From Rhodocollybia butyracea (lineage: Eukaryota > Basidiomycota > Agaricomycetes > Agaricales > Omphalotaceae), in the NCBI GenBank assembly GCA_015501585.1, contig JADNRY010000070.1, positions 124,001 through 188,000 on the forward strand: 64,000 nucleotides of DNA, read 5' to 3'. The translations under genes and the position numbers were made by a program. Position 1 is the stretch's first letter; each line of letters opens with the position of its first letter. Of this stretch, positions 43,394-53,795 are shown one piece after another. The notes under the pieces are model-generated. The model saw nothing but the letters and a program-made list of their open reading frames with translations. It was not told where the DNA came from and ran no database searches.

Positions 43394-44589
43394 ATGTCAT
43401 TTCTACTCTCACTTATCCGCCCAATTGCTTATATTTCTCTCCCGATTATTCTCGTCCGCTCGGTAGTGTCTTCGTCTCCCTTGGGCCAGTATTATTTTCG
43501 ACGAGGTTTATACCTAGGATGCATGACAGCTATTGCAACATGGGGCATCGTCGTCGCTGCAACAATGTCCGCAGTCGGCCGTCGATATGATGTTAATTGG
43601 GTTATTGCTCGGACATTTTATGCTTTGGCCGGAACTGTACTGGATATCCAGGTAGAAGTGGAGGGCGAGGAACATGTGTCGACAAGTCCTGCGGTGATCC
43701 TGACCAATCACCAGAGTATGCTCGATATCTTGTTTGTTGGCAGGTGAGCTGGGACGCAGTTGATAACTGGAGCCCTACTCATTTCTTCAGGATGATGCCC
43801 AAGCGAACGTCTATTATGGCCAAAAAATCCTTACAATACACTCCTCTCGGCCCATTCATGGTCATGTCTGGAGCTATCTTCATCGACAGAGGCAACAACA
43901 CTCGTGCAGTACGCTCATTAACCGCGGCCGGCCAGCTAATGAAAGATCGCAACATATCCCTTTGGGTGTATCCCGAAGGCACTCGCCATTTGTCTCCAGA
44001 GCCTGAACTGCTGCCTTTCAAAAAGGGAGCTTTTCATCTCGCCATTCAAGCTGGTATCCCCATCGTCCCCATCGTCACAGAAAATTACTGGAAAATCTAC
44101 CGGCAAGGTTTCTTTGGAACAGGTGTCGTGAAGATTCGTGGCAAGTTCTAATTGATTTCCCTTCGTCCCGTCTCTCATGTGTCCTTTTTCTCTTCAGCTC
44201 TTCCGCCCATTCCAACGGAAGGCCTAACTGACAACGACGTCCCTGAACTTTCGAAAAGAGTCCGGGATCAGATGTTGGATGCTTTACGCGACATTTCCGT
44301 CAAACCTACAACGGAAGAGGCAGCTGAGAGCCCACGAGACTCGGAACCTACATCCACGGAACCCCAACCCGACTCTGCTTCCTCTTCAGTTCCCAAGACC
44401 GAGGACCAAGGTATCCTTTCGTCGCCTGATATTCAACATATTGGGCCAACAGAAGTCTTCGAGGCCAGAACGAGCTCAAGGGCTTCCATCTCGTCTTCGG
44501 ATTCGAATCGCAGAAGGTCAGAACCTAGCGAAAATGGGACGGAAACGGAAGAAGATGAGGGTATGGTACTTGTCGGACGACCAGCTTAG
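43394..44589 (+). CDS. SLC1: 1-acyl-sn-glycerol-3-phosphate acyltransferase
   Basis: Three exons, 43394-43743, 43791-44140 and 44198-44589, give 363 residues. Two or three N-terminal hydrophobic segments are followed by the acyltransferase blocks: NHQSMLD (NHx4D catalytic motif), GAIFIDRGN, VYPEGTRHLSPEPELLPFKKGAF (glycerol-3-phosphate binding) and GIPIVPIV. The enzyme makes phosphatidic acid from lysophosphatidic acid in the ER. Intron 1 is GT-AG. Intron 2 is best read as GC-AG (CGTG|GCAAGT to CTTCAG|CT), which yields KIRALPPIPTEGL as in relatives. The C-terminal 90 residues are Ser/Glu-rich and probably disordered. Confidence 0.88.
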
Positions 44590-44971
44590 CAGATACCCCC
44601 ACTCCTTTTGGTCATTTACGTGTAACCTTGGCCTGTTAATACACGCTGTAAGGGCCGGCGCCTGAAGCCCGTTATAGTGTTTTTCAAGAATTAGAGATCA
44701 AGATGTATCTTTTGCTTAGGTTTTTTGCTTGTTGGAATCCACGAATCGGAAACTATCGGAAACAGGGAAGATCTCCCCTGAGCTTCCCGCCAGTGGCCAC
44801 GAATACGAATACGGAGGGCACTGGCAGTTGTTTAAATGACTAATTTTACCTTTGCAAAGAAGCTCCGAAAGCAGTCTTATATAAAACGCTTCCAAATTTT
44901 TCTCAATTTCAATATCTTTCCTTTCCTTCTTTCACGAACTGTTCTCAACACTTTTTCGCCGCTCTCTGACT
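44590..44971. other. Intergenic region, 3' of SLC1 and promoter of the GDPD gene
   Basis: No additional gene. Pyrimidine-rich DNA at 44900-44960 (TTTCCTTTCCTTCTTTC) directly precedes the start codon at 44972, a common arrangement in fungal promoters. Confidence 0.5.
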
Positions 44972-46543
44972 ATGCAAGTAGTTTCAAAAAGAGTTTTACC
45001 TGGTACATAGCTTCGTCCTGGCTGCAATTCTTTTCGTTCGTTTTCGCTTAAACATCTCGTTCGTAGACTGCTGGGGCCATCGCGGTGTAAGTTGACGAGC
45101 TGTACTACAACCGGAACTACAAGTAACCGAAGACTCTTGATCCAGGCATCTGCTGCTTTCCCGGAGAACACGCTTGCAAGCTTTGAGGCCGCTATCCGAG
45201 ATGGTGCTGAAGGCATCGAGAGCGGTATTTGATAGCATTGGCGTTCTGCCGTTTGCGACGCGTAACCTTGCCAGCAGACGTACACGTATCATCAGATAAT
45301 GTTGTTATCATGTTTCACGATTCTGGTATGTCTCAGAAATGCCTTTGGTGTCGGTGGCTAAATGCTAAGCGCTACGCTCCACTGTAGAACTGGATAGAAC
45401 CACCGATTCAACTGGTCTGAACTATATTTTTACCTCAGCTGGGAAACTACAATTCATTCGCGTCTCCATCGCAGGTGCTATCAAGGATCGAACGTGGTAC
45501 GGTGAATCGGGAATGGAGAACGTGCGTGATTGTGGCCTGTTTCACAATACTCTCCCCAAGTTTCTGGTTCTGAGATATCTATCATCTTACTTTTTTCTTT
45601 ATGGGTTTATCCAGGTACGCACTCGAAAGGAGCCCAAGCAATCGATCCCCACTTTCGCCGAAACCGTTACATTACTTATGCAGGCAAGTTTTTCCTTGTG
45701 TCGTTCCAAGGGAGCTAACCTGTTTTATTTCTGGTTCCTCTCTGCTTCTCGATATAGCCCGACAACCAGCATGTGTTATTGAATATTGATGTGAAGCCGT
45801 CGAATGACCCTCCGAGACTGTTTGGGCTTATGCATCGTATCATCTCGGCGCAACTGGATTGGGAGACGAAGCTCGCACCGCGATTGGTGCTCGGGTTATG
45901 GCATCCCAGGTTTATTTCCGCTGCGAAGGAGAACGTCCCGTATCTCAAGAGATCCTTCATCGGCGTTAGTCCCACTCTGGCACGCACGTATTTCTGGAAC
46001 GACTGCGACTTTTTCTCCATGTCTTTTGGTGTATTAGCGACAGCTGATGGAGAGAGGTATGTGTTCCTGGCCGTTCTGGTGCGAGTTGATACGAGTTTAA
46101 TCTCTTTTCGATGTAGATTCAGGAGGGAGTGTAAAGATGCTGGAAAGAAGCTGATGGTGTGGACCGTGAATGATCCTGAACATATGATGGAGGTATGCGC
46201 CTCTTGTGCTCATTCTTGGCTCTGAACTAACCAGATATCTCTAGGCCGTGCGATGGGGAGTTGACTGTATCCTTACGGACGTCACGAAAACTTGGCTCGA
46301 TATGAGGTCTGCTTTACATGGTTCGTTCAGCTTTTTTCGTTGTTTTTGAGGTCATGTCTGAGATTTCCCGCAGCGGATTACGAGGGGACTGGCTTGCAGT
46401 ACAGCCGAACTTTCCTCTGGACGACGTTAACCTACTGGACACCCTTTCAAATTTTCCTACAGAGCGCCGTGAACAAGCGTTTGCAGTCGGCTGCAGGACC
46501 TTTTGTTCCAGCCTCGAGTGCTAGTGTCCGCGTAGGGGCTTGA
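44972..46543 (+). CDS. Glycerophosphodiester phosphodiesterase family protein
   Basis: Eleven small exons. Exon 1 (44972-45002) encodes MQVVSKRVLP. Exon 2 (45067-45086) is only 20 nt and encodes CWGHRG. The next exons give ASAAFPENTLASFEAAIRD, GAEGIESDVHVSSDNVVIMF, HDSGELDRTTDSTG and AIKDRTWYGESGMEN, then VRTRKEPKQSIPTFAE. After them come HVLLNIDVKPSNDPPRL, KLMVWTVNDPEHMME and AVRWGVDCILTDVTKTWLDM. The C-terminus is YSRTFLWTTLTYWTPF...SVRVGA. GHRG, ENT, E-x-D and HD are the catalytic residues of the GDPD TIM barrel, which hydrolyses glycerophosphodiesters. One intron (after LLMQ) uses GC-AG (CAG|GCAAGT). A near-neighbour of SLC1, it may share a role in phospholipid turnover, but that is inference. 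Confidence 0.85.
45067..45086 (+). other. 20-nt micro-exon of the GDPD gene
   Basis: Flanked by GTTCGTAG on the left and GTAAGT on the right. It supplies the Gly-His-Arg-Gly catalytic motif, so skipping it would shift the frame and destroy the active site. Confidence 0.75.
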
Positions 46544-46645
46544 AGGCTGAAAGGAATTATTATACCATTATTGCTCACTTAGACGATTCGCTTTGCCTTA
46601 CTTTGCTTTCCCTTATGATGTCTCTTCTTCGCATGTGTATATAAA

Positions 46646-47666
46646 TCAATACGGTTTAAACTTCCGAGATGCCTTCAACTTCTCCACTTTCGCTTTATCG
46701 AGCTCCCAATTTTTCTTCAGTTGTAACAGATCTAAGGGTAAACGCGTCAGTGATGGAGCTTGCATGATCAGGAAGAAAGAAAAAAACCACATACCATTCC
46801 GCTGTTTCTCAGCTTTTTGGAACGCGTAGAACGACGTCTTTTCCTTCACTGGCCGCTTCTTATTCCGCTCACTAGTTTCTCCAGTCTCCTGGAACTTTTT
46901 CGTCGCAACACTAACACCACCGCCGACAGTCTGACCATACGCCCCGCCTCTAGTCACCAGCGTGAACCCGTCCTCATCCACGATAGCCTCTCCCTTCTTG
47001 TATTTCGACTGCCGTTTAGATTTCGCCAGCTCGAATTCATACAAATCCATCGCTGTATTCGCATGCTGGCGTACAGCATCTAGCGGTGGCCGTAATGAAT
47101 CGTATAGCGCTGTGTAATGAGCAAGTCCAGAGGGCTCCTCTGGAGATAACGACCACGGCCGAGGTTTGGTGTGCGATGCAGAGAAAAATCGATCGAGGGA
47201 GGATGAATCTAGAAAGACGACGTGTGCCAATTGGCCTGTCTTTCGTAGTGTTCTAAGAGATGGGAAGGGTAAAGGGAACACTTTTGGTGGCTCGAGTTTT
47301 TTTTTTCGCGGTGACTTTTCGTCGTTTGCGCGGTTGGTCCTCGGGTTCTGCTTCTGCGTCCTGAGGCTCGTCGATCTCTTCGTCTCCTTCGTACTCGCTC
47401 TCTTCGTCGGCGTTGGAATCGTCCAGTGTGCTGCCAGAGTCGAAAGTGACTTTTTCGACAGTGCCGTAGGGTTTGAACAGGAGAATGAGGTCGCGTTCTG
47501 TCGCATCTGGAGGGACGTTCACTAGGAACATTGTTCGGCCAGAAGGCCATGAGTTTGTGGGGGCCTTCGTACTTGATGTATGGGCTCTGGCATAGATATA
47601 GTGGGTAGATGAACTGGTGTAGGAGATGGGGATTTCAGTGAAACCATTGATGGTTGGAGGAGACAT
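46646..47666 (-). CDS. RRP7: Ribosomal RNA-processing protein 7, with a +1 frame change at a poly-A run
   Basis: It starts MSPPTINGFTEIPISYTSSS. The RRM-like part is RTMFLVNVPPDATERDLILL, FKPYGTVEKVTF and, in the next frame, TGQLAHVVFLDSSSLDRFF. An acidic insert (ADEESEYEGDEEIDEP) and a basic stretch (RKRRKVTAKKK) interrupt it. The conserved C-terminus is DEDGFTLVTRGG, SFYAFQKAEKQRN and, after an intron (GTATGT...CTTAG), LLQLKKNWELDKAKVEKLKA and SRKFKPY. Rrp7 acts in the UTP-C part of the small-subunit processome during 18S rRNA maturation. The frame shifts by one base at ten consecutive A residues (47297-47306): nine would keep the frame. An assembly error is more likely than loss of an essential gene. 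It diverges from F-box C. Confidence 0.8.
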
Positions 47667-47912
47667 TGGCGTTAATGGGCGTCTATTAGAAAATTACTTA
47701 TCTAATCTTATCGTGAATACCTGATAACTGGACCTGCCCTAAACTTGTGCTTTTGCGACCGTTGACTCTTCAAGTTCACGACGATTACAGCAAGTGAGAC
47801 ATAAAACAAAACAGAAGGTCAGAGAATCAACACTTGTCTGATTTCAAGCTCCTCTATCTCACTGAGGATCTTTTGTGCAGTACCACAGTTCAATCTCAGT
47901 CACCAGTGTACA
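47667..47912. promoter_or_regulatory. Shared bidirectional promoter region of RRP7 and F-box C
   Basis: The two ATGs are 247 bp apart and point outward. The interval has CCTGCCCTAAAC (about 47731-47742), also found or inverted near the other F-box copies (20447, 35622, 50085). Confidence 0.5.
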
Positions 47913-49484
47913 ATGGCGAAGTATCTTTCCCAACCTCGTATCGAAAATCCGATTTGGCTTGAAAAGGATGAAATTTCCTTCTTACAAGCAAAGATCTCTG
48001 ATACAGAAACCGAGATAAAGAGCCTCGAAAATGATAAATCCGACCTCACGAAGCTCCAGTGTCGAAAAAACGAGCTCGAGAAGTTGAAGAACATTCTATC
48101 TCCCATTCGTCGAGTACCGCTGGACGTTCTTTCTGAAATATTTGACCTATGTTCTCGTAACGACAGCTCTGACAATTGGCCTAAAGATATTGACACAGTT
48201 GTCCGATACACGCCACTCGTTCTTGCCAGTGTGTGTGTAGCCTGGAAGACAACAGTCTATGATACACCCAAGATATGGTCCGTTCTGTATCTTCGACTTG
48301 GCGACACAAGAGGTAAAGATCAGGACTGGGTTCAGAGGTGGCTTTCTCGGAGCAGAGGTCTTCCTTTAGAGTTACACCTATTTCACGGTCGCTCAATCTC
48401 TTTTTTGGAAAGAACAAGGAACATAATGGACACCATCCTGAGATTTCGCCACCAAATCCAGATATTGGACTTCTGGGGAAGCCCTGGAGCAATACTTGCT
48501 CTCTTTCACTTGCCCTCTTCTTCCCTCCCGCTACTTGCGGAGCTGTCGCTCACTTTGGAGAGGGATATCATCACTAGACCCGTTACATGGGAGATTGCTC
48601 ATGGTCCCTCGTCTGACAAGATGAAGTTCCTTTTGGGCTGTCCTGTATTGCGAGACGTTAAGATTGTGGAATGCCAGGGTTTTTCCTTCCTCTCAGAATC
48701 ACTCATACCTTTCGAGCAGCTGACTTCACTGAAGATAAAACGTGCTAATCATCGACTGAATCAGCCAGATCTCATTGTCAACCTTCTACAACGGTGCAGC
48801 AATATTGTTGTGCTCGAACTTCATTTACCGTCTGGACCGCAATTCTATCCTGGCTTACCCATTCTCCTACCGTTACTTCAATCACTGGCCATCAGAACTG
48901 ATGGAGATGACATGGGCCCCTTACGCCTCATCTCTGCGCCTTCCCTTAAAGATTTGTCGCTCTCATGGGCTTACAATATAACCGGTAATTTTCGCCGTAT
49001 CTGTGAAGAGGTGGTTGATTTTCAACGCCACCGCTCTTCTTCAACTTTATCCTCTTTGATAATAAGGGACATCATAGGCATGAGCAAGGAGGTTGTTAGA
49101 ATGCTCTTATCTGCCTTTCCTTCCGTCAAATTGTTCCGTACGGTGAACGTCACATCCAAGCATGACCTCTTTCAATGTTTGACTCTCAAAGGTTCCAAAT
49201 CCATGCCTCGTAATAGCAACCCTACAGCGCACGGAGCCATTCTGCTTCCTCACCTTACGCATCTGGAGGTTTTGGGGCCATATTTAGAGAGACAGCGACG
49301 CTGGGAGCGCCAACTCCTGTGTGATATGATGCGTTCACGATGGTGGACTGAGGCAGATGAATCTGGTCGGGCCGATGGATTGTGTCGTCTGCAAAAGGTC
49401 ACTTTTGATCAGGAATCGAAGGTGTATCCTTCGGAATTGGCAGGCTTAGCAGGCTTAGTAGAGGTTACCGTATTGCCAGACTAA
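47913..49484 (+). CDS. F-box/LRR-like protein C (intact)
   Basis: Intron-free, 523 residues, MAKYLSQPRIENPIWLEKDE to GLVEVTVLPD. Residues 20-62 form a predicted coiled coil (FLQAKISDTETEIKSLENDK). At about 62-82 is the F-box-like helix LSPIRRVPLDVLSEIFDLC, followed by YTPLVLASVCVAWKTTVYDT and PKIWSVLYLRL. The remaining 400 residues are Leu-rich strand-helix units (for example LPLLAELSLTL, LPLLQSLAIRT, LPHLTHLEVLG) as in LRR-type F-box proteins. Such proteins recruit substrates to SCF ubiquitin ligases. It is the only intact member among six copies in the window and so the reference for the broken ones. Confidence 0.82.
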   Translation: MAKYLSQPRIENPIWLEKDEISFLQAKISDTETEIKSLENDKSDLTKLQCRKNELEKLKNILSPIRRVPLDVLSEIFDLCSRNDSSDNWPKDIDTVVRYTPLVLASVCVAWKTTVYDTPKIWSVLYLRLGDTRGKDQDWVQRWLSRSRGLPLELHLFHGRSISFLERTRNIMDTILRFRHQIQILDFWGSPGAILALFHLPSSSLPLLAELSLTLERDIITRPVTWEIAHGPSSDKMKFLLGCPVLRDVKIVECQGFSFLSESLIPFEQLTSLKIKRANHRLNQPDLIVNLLQRCSNIVVLELHLPSGPQFYPGLPILLPLLQSLAIRTDGDDMGPLRLISAPSLKDLSLSWAYNITGNFRRICEEVVDFQRHRSSSTLSSLIIRDIIGMSKEVVRMLLSAFPSVKLFRTVNVTSKHDLFQCLTLKGSKSMPRNSNPTAHGAILLPHLTHLEVLGPYLERQRRWERQLLCDMMRSRWWTEADESGRADGLCRLQKVTFDQESKVYPSELAGLAGLVEVTVLPD

Positions 49485-50283
49485 ACTTTTTGGTCCCCTT
49501 AAAATCTACCTTCCTTCCTTCCGTACATAGTACAAATTGCGGCAATGTGGCTGATTTCCAGTAGTCGGATAACAACTGGATAACAAAGATCAATACGATA
49601 AATCGAGCCCAGTGGCGGGCACTAAGCTGAGCCTGTAATGATTAGAAGAGGCGAACTTGAAAGCAAAAGAGGTTCTCAAGGATGACGCGGCACCAAATAT
49701 CCACGTCTGAAACGAAGATCTTTGGCTCATCATCAGCCAAATCAACTGGAAAACCTTTAGTAAATGACTCTTTCTCCGCTTCGAGATACCATGATTCTAT
49801 CTGTCTTGCCTAGGCGGGCTCATGCTCATGTGAAGCTACACCTAATAACAAAGGGCAATGTTTAGAGCGCATGCGTTCCATGCCACTGCAGTGTATTATG
49901 TGGACTTTGTTTTGTCGAGTTACTACTACCAGCAGTTTTGGGAGTCATTAATCTATGAACACAAATGAGGCGCAACCGGCAGATCTTTTCGACCGTTCCG
50001 CAGGGTTTGAACAGGAGAACGGGATCGCGTTCTGTCACATCTGGTACTTAATGGTTCTAATCTTATCTTATCTACATACAAGGACCTGCCCTAAACGATG
50101 GGAGTTCGGATCAAATTCAAACAAGCCGGGGCGGCCCCGCTTTCTTGACCATCACGACAATTACAGTGACTTCAAGACACTTAAAAGAAAACAGAGGGTC
50201 AGAGCATCGGCGTTTGTCTGATTCCAAGCTATCTCACTGAAGATCTTTTGTGCAGCTCCACAGTTCAAGCTCGCCTTAGTACA
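49485..50283. other. Spacer between F-box C and F-box D, with an RRP7 fragment
   Basis: At about 49983-50045 there is a short RRP7 fragment (CGTTCCGCAGGGTTTGAACAGGAGAACG-like, matching 47458-47512), showing that F-box D was copied together with part of its divergent RRP7 neighbour. Otherwise no gene. Confidence 0.6.
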
Positions 50284-51841
50284 ATGGCGAAGTATCTTAC
50301 CCAATCACGTATCGAGGGTCCGATTTGGCTTGGAAAGGATGAAATATCGTTCTTAAGAGCAAAAGTTTCTGATACAGAAACTGGACTAAAGAACCTCAAA
50401 ACTAGGAAATTCCGCCTCACTCTCCAACGTCGAAAAGACGAGCTTAAAAAGTTGAAGAACATTCTATCTCCCATTCGTCGATTACCGCTCGAGGTACTTT
50501 CCGAAATATTCGTTCTATCTTGTCATGACGACGGCTTTCGCGACAGTCCCGCAGATATTGACACAGTCCAATACACGCCATTCACTATTTCCAGTGTGTG
50601 TGTAGCTTGGAAGACGGTAGTTCATGATACACCCAAGATTTGGTCGGTTCTGCATCTTCAACTTGACGACACCAGCAAAGACCAGGCCTGGGTCCAAAGG
50701 TGGCTTTCTCGGAGCAGAGGTATCCCTTTGGAGTTACACCTCCAGTATTCTTTGATTTCTTTCCCATTGGAGAGAGTAGCGGAAAAAAATGGACATTATC
50801 CTGAGATTTCGTCACCAAATCCGGATTTTGGATTTTTGGGGACCGCCTGAAGCAATAGTTGCACTCTTCCGTTTACCCTCCTCTTCGATTCCGCTACTTG
50901 AGGAGTTATCGCTCACTTTAAAGAGCTTTACCATTAGCAGGCCTCTCAAATGGAATATCGCCCATAGTCCACCATCTGGCAAGATGGAGTTCCTTTTGGG
51001 TTCTCCTGCGTTGCAAGTCGTGAAAATTGTGGAATGCAGCGATATTTCTATAATCTCAAAGTCACTCATACCTTTCGCGCAGCTGACTTCACTGAAGATA
51101 GACCATGCTCATCATCTACTCAAAAATCCAGATCGCATCGTCAACCTTCTACAACAGTGCAGTAATATTGTTGTGCTCGAGATATGTATGCCCCTGGGAC
51201 AACAATTTAGCCCTGCCTCACCCATTCTCCTGCCTTTACTTCAATCCCTGGCCATCAGAAGCGGCGGAAATGACATGAGTCCTTTATGCCACATCTCTGC
51301 GCCTTTTCTTGAAGATTTATCGCTCTCATGCCCTCATAATCTGGCTCAGAATCATCACCGTCTTTGTGAAGAGGTGCTTGATTTCCAACAACGCCGCTCT
51401 TCTCCGACGTTGTCTTCTTTGACGATAAGGGAGATCAAATGGATGGACAAGGAGGTAGTCAGCACACTCTTGCCTGCCTTTCCTTCTATCAGATTGTTCC
51501 GTATGGTGAACGTCGGGCCCAAGGCTGACCTCTTTAAATGTCTGACTCTAAAAGTTTCCAAGTATGACAACCCCAAAGCCATTGTGCTACCTCATCTTAC
51601 ACACCTGGAGGTTTTGGGATTATATTCACATGGCTTCCCATTCTGGGAACGTGAACTTTTGTGTGATATGTTATTATCACGGTGGTGGACTGAGTCAGAG
51701 GAATCTGACCACAATGGATTGAACTGTCTACGAAAGGTCACTTTCGATCAGCAATCGAAGTTGTATGATGAGGAAATCGCCCGTATTTCTGGTTTAGCAG
51801 GCTTAGAGGTTACGGTATTGCCGATTTCCCATACCAAGTAG
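50284..51841 (+). pseudogene. F-box/LRR-like gene D with one frameshift
   Basis: It starts MAKYLTQSRIEGPIWLGKDE and has LSPIRRLPLEVLSEIFVLS. The frame breaks at seven A residues (50783-50789); six would read straight into MDIILRFRHQIRILDFWG and on to the end at GLEVTVLPISHTK. Apart from that base the gene is full-length and close to C, so it is either a very young pseudogene or an assembly error in a homopolymer. Confidence 0.75.
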
Positions 51842-51944
51842 TCACGGTAAAATACCTTCCTTCCACGTTTACCTGAAATTTTGTCCTGGAAATGCGAGTG
51901 ATTAGTCGGATACGTACATGATAATCTCGTATAGTTCGAACCTA

Positions 51945-52320
51945 AGTTGTTCCGTACGGTAAACGTCAGGTCTAAGCATGACCTCTTTCAGTGTTTGACT
52001 CTCACAGGCGCCCAGAGCCATTCTGCTTCTTCACCTTACGCATCTGGAAGTTTTGGGGTCATATTTAGAGGGACAGCAACGCTGGGAGCGCCAACTCCTG
52101 TGTGATATGATGCGTTCATGATGGTGGACTGAGGCAGATGAATCTGGTCGGGCCGATGGATTGTGCCGTCTGCAAAAGGTCACTTTTGATCAGGGATCGA
52201 AGGTGTATCCTTCGGAAAGGGCAGGCTTAGTAGAGGTTACGGTATTGCCAGACTGAGTGCTTGATAAACTTTTTGGTTCCCTTAAAATCTACTCCTTCCT
52301 TCCGTACATAGTACAAACTT
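51945..52320 (+). pseudogene. F-box 3' fragment E
   Basis: Matches the last 350 bp of F-box C and its 3' flank (TTGTTCCGTACGGTAAACGTC, then CTGGGAGCGCCAACTCCTG and the trailer CTTTTTGGT...CTTCCGTACATAG), with small deletions that break the frame. It sits just after F-box D, consistent with tandem duplication and unequal exchange. Confidence 0.75.
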
Positions 52321-52584
52321 GTTAATGTGTCTACATTACACGCATGTATCGTCGGAGTCTGGTTTTCAAGACTAGTCAGATAATAAAGACCAATATTGAA
52401 TACACGATCGTTTCCACAGTGACTCGCTAGTAATTCGTACGTACATCGAGGTGCATTATCTAGTATGTAGTTATGTAGTGCTTATCTATAAAATACAGGC
52501 CAAATGCTGGGACGAGAAGACTAGCGGCTGCCAGATGCCAGAGGCTGGGGTGGAGGGTGATACTGCTCGATCCCCTCTTTGAGT

Positions 52585-53795
52585 TCAAGGTTTGGCCGAG
52601 CTGGGAATGATTGCCGCCGCTTGTTTGGGCATCAATTCAACCCATCTAGTCTTTTCAATTTCACGACCTTTTCCTCGAAAGTATCTCCAACCGTGGAAAT
52701 TCCAAGAATCAATTCCGCGGACCCAGATTCCCACATCATCACAGTAACGGCGGATTTGAGGATTGATGACGGGACCCCAGTCTGGCAAATTCCTGTAATT
52801 TTGCAGGACCCTGTCAACAATTTTATCGTGGTATCTGCCAATCCAGTCCATTGCTCCTTGCACATTAAGGTTATACTGGTTCATGACGATTGTAACAAGG
52901 TTATGGAGATCATTTCCAACAGCCTGCTCGACGTTGTATGAGCATAAATCCTGCAACAGACACAGCAATTAAGCCAATGAGAATGTTTAGTGATTATTTT
53001 TTAAAAAGCTCACATTTCCAATAATCAGCATATCTACGCACCCCATAATAAACTCACGAATCACCGGATGCTCCATAACCTCATCCGGGATGTCCATGGT
53101 AAACTCAAGAAGGGCGAAAGACGGCGTTGCCCCAACTGTGCCTCTGCGTACTTGAAAGTACGAGCTGACATCACGAATGTGATTATCAGCCCTATCGACT
53201 GCTTCCTGGATAACAGAGTTGACATAGAGCTGGTACGTCTCGATAAAGCGCCGCTGCCCGGTAGGTGTGGCGCCTTTACTTGCGAGTTCCCAAAATCTGA
53301 AAAATATTGATCTCTGTGCTCGCGTAATCAGGAAAGAACGTACTGGCGATGAATTTCACCACCAATGTATTCACCCTTAGGGCGTGGGATGTGGGGGTGG
53401 CGGATGGCATCCATGACGATGTCGGCTTGCTTTCGTACGACGTCGGGCTCGGCTACGTCCGAATATTCATCAAAAACGAAGAAACTGTTCATTAGATCAC
53501 ATCCTGAACGGAGGTGAGGGGGATCTGCAAGAGGGTACGTATAAGACGCCAAGAGGTCTAATCAAAAGAGTTATTTAATCTTTCCTCAGAAGAGGTGCAG
53601 TAAAAATGACAAACTGAAATCGCAGAGATCGAAGGCCTTCTGAGAACTTTGATCAAAAGCGTTGAAGCCTCTCAACCAGGCCGATGACAAGGCTTTCTGT
53701 TTCTCGTAGGCAGGGTTGATATGAAGGGGCCATGGCCATTTGGCAAGTGTGTCTGGAATGTAGAACTTGTTTACTGCCTGAGTTTTTTGAGGCAT
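52585..53795 (-). CDS. Sesquiterpene synthase (class I terpene cyclase)
   Basis: Four exons. Exon 1 (53615-53795) starts [19 protein letters not shown]. The next begins [18 protein letters not shown] and contains the metal-binding motif [10 protein letters not shown] (D-E-x-x-D). Exon 3 begins [17 protein letters not shown]. The last exon (from 52970) has NDLCSYNVE, the NSE metal-binding triad, then [13 protein letters not shown]. It ends [19 protein letters not shown] before the stop at 52585. Junctions keep the frame (RQ|FWEL and IIGN|DLCS). About 350 residues, normal for basidiomycete cyclases of the Cop/Omp type that turn farnesyl diphosphate into sesquiterpenes. No P450 or other tailoring gene is nearby. 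No defect is visible. Confidence 0.88.

Noticed and set aside
47253..47506. Programmed +1 frameshift in RRP7
   Set aside because: No known frameshift signal in this family. A homopolymer error or mutation is simpler; kept only as an open question.
46760..47525. Plus-strand frames of 107 and 119 codons over RRP7
   Set aside because: Shadows of the RRP7 minus-strand coding sequence.
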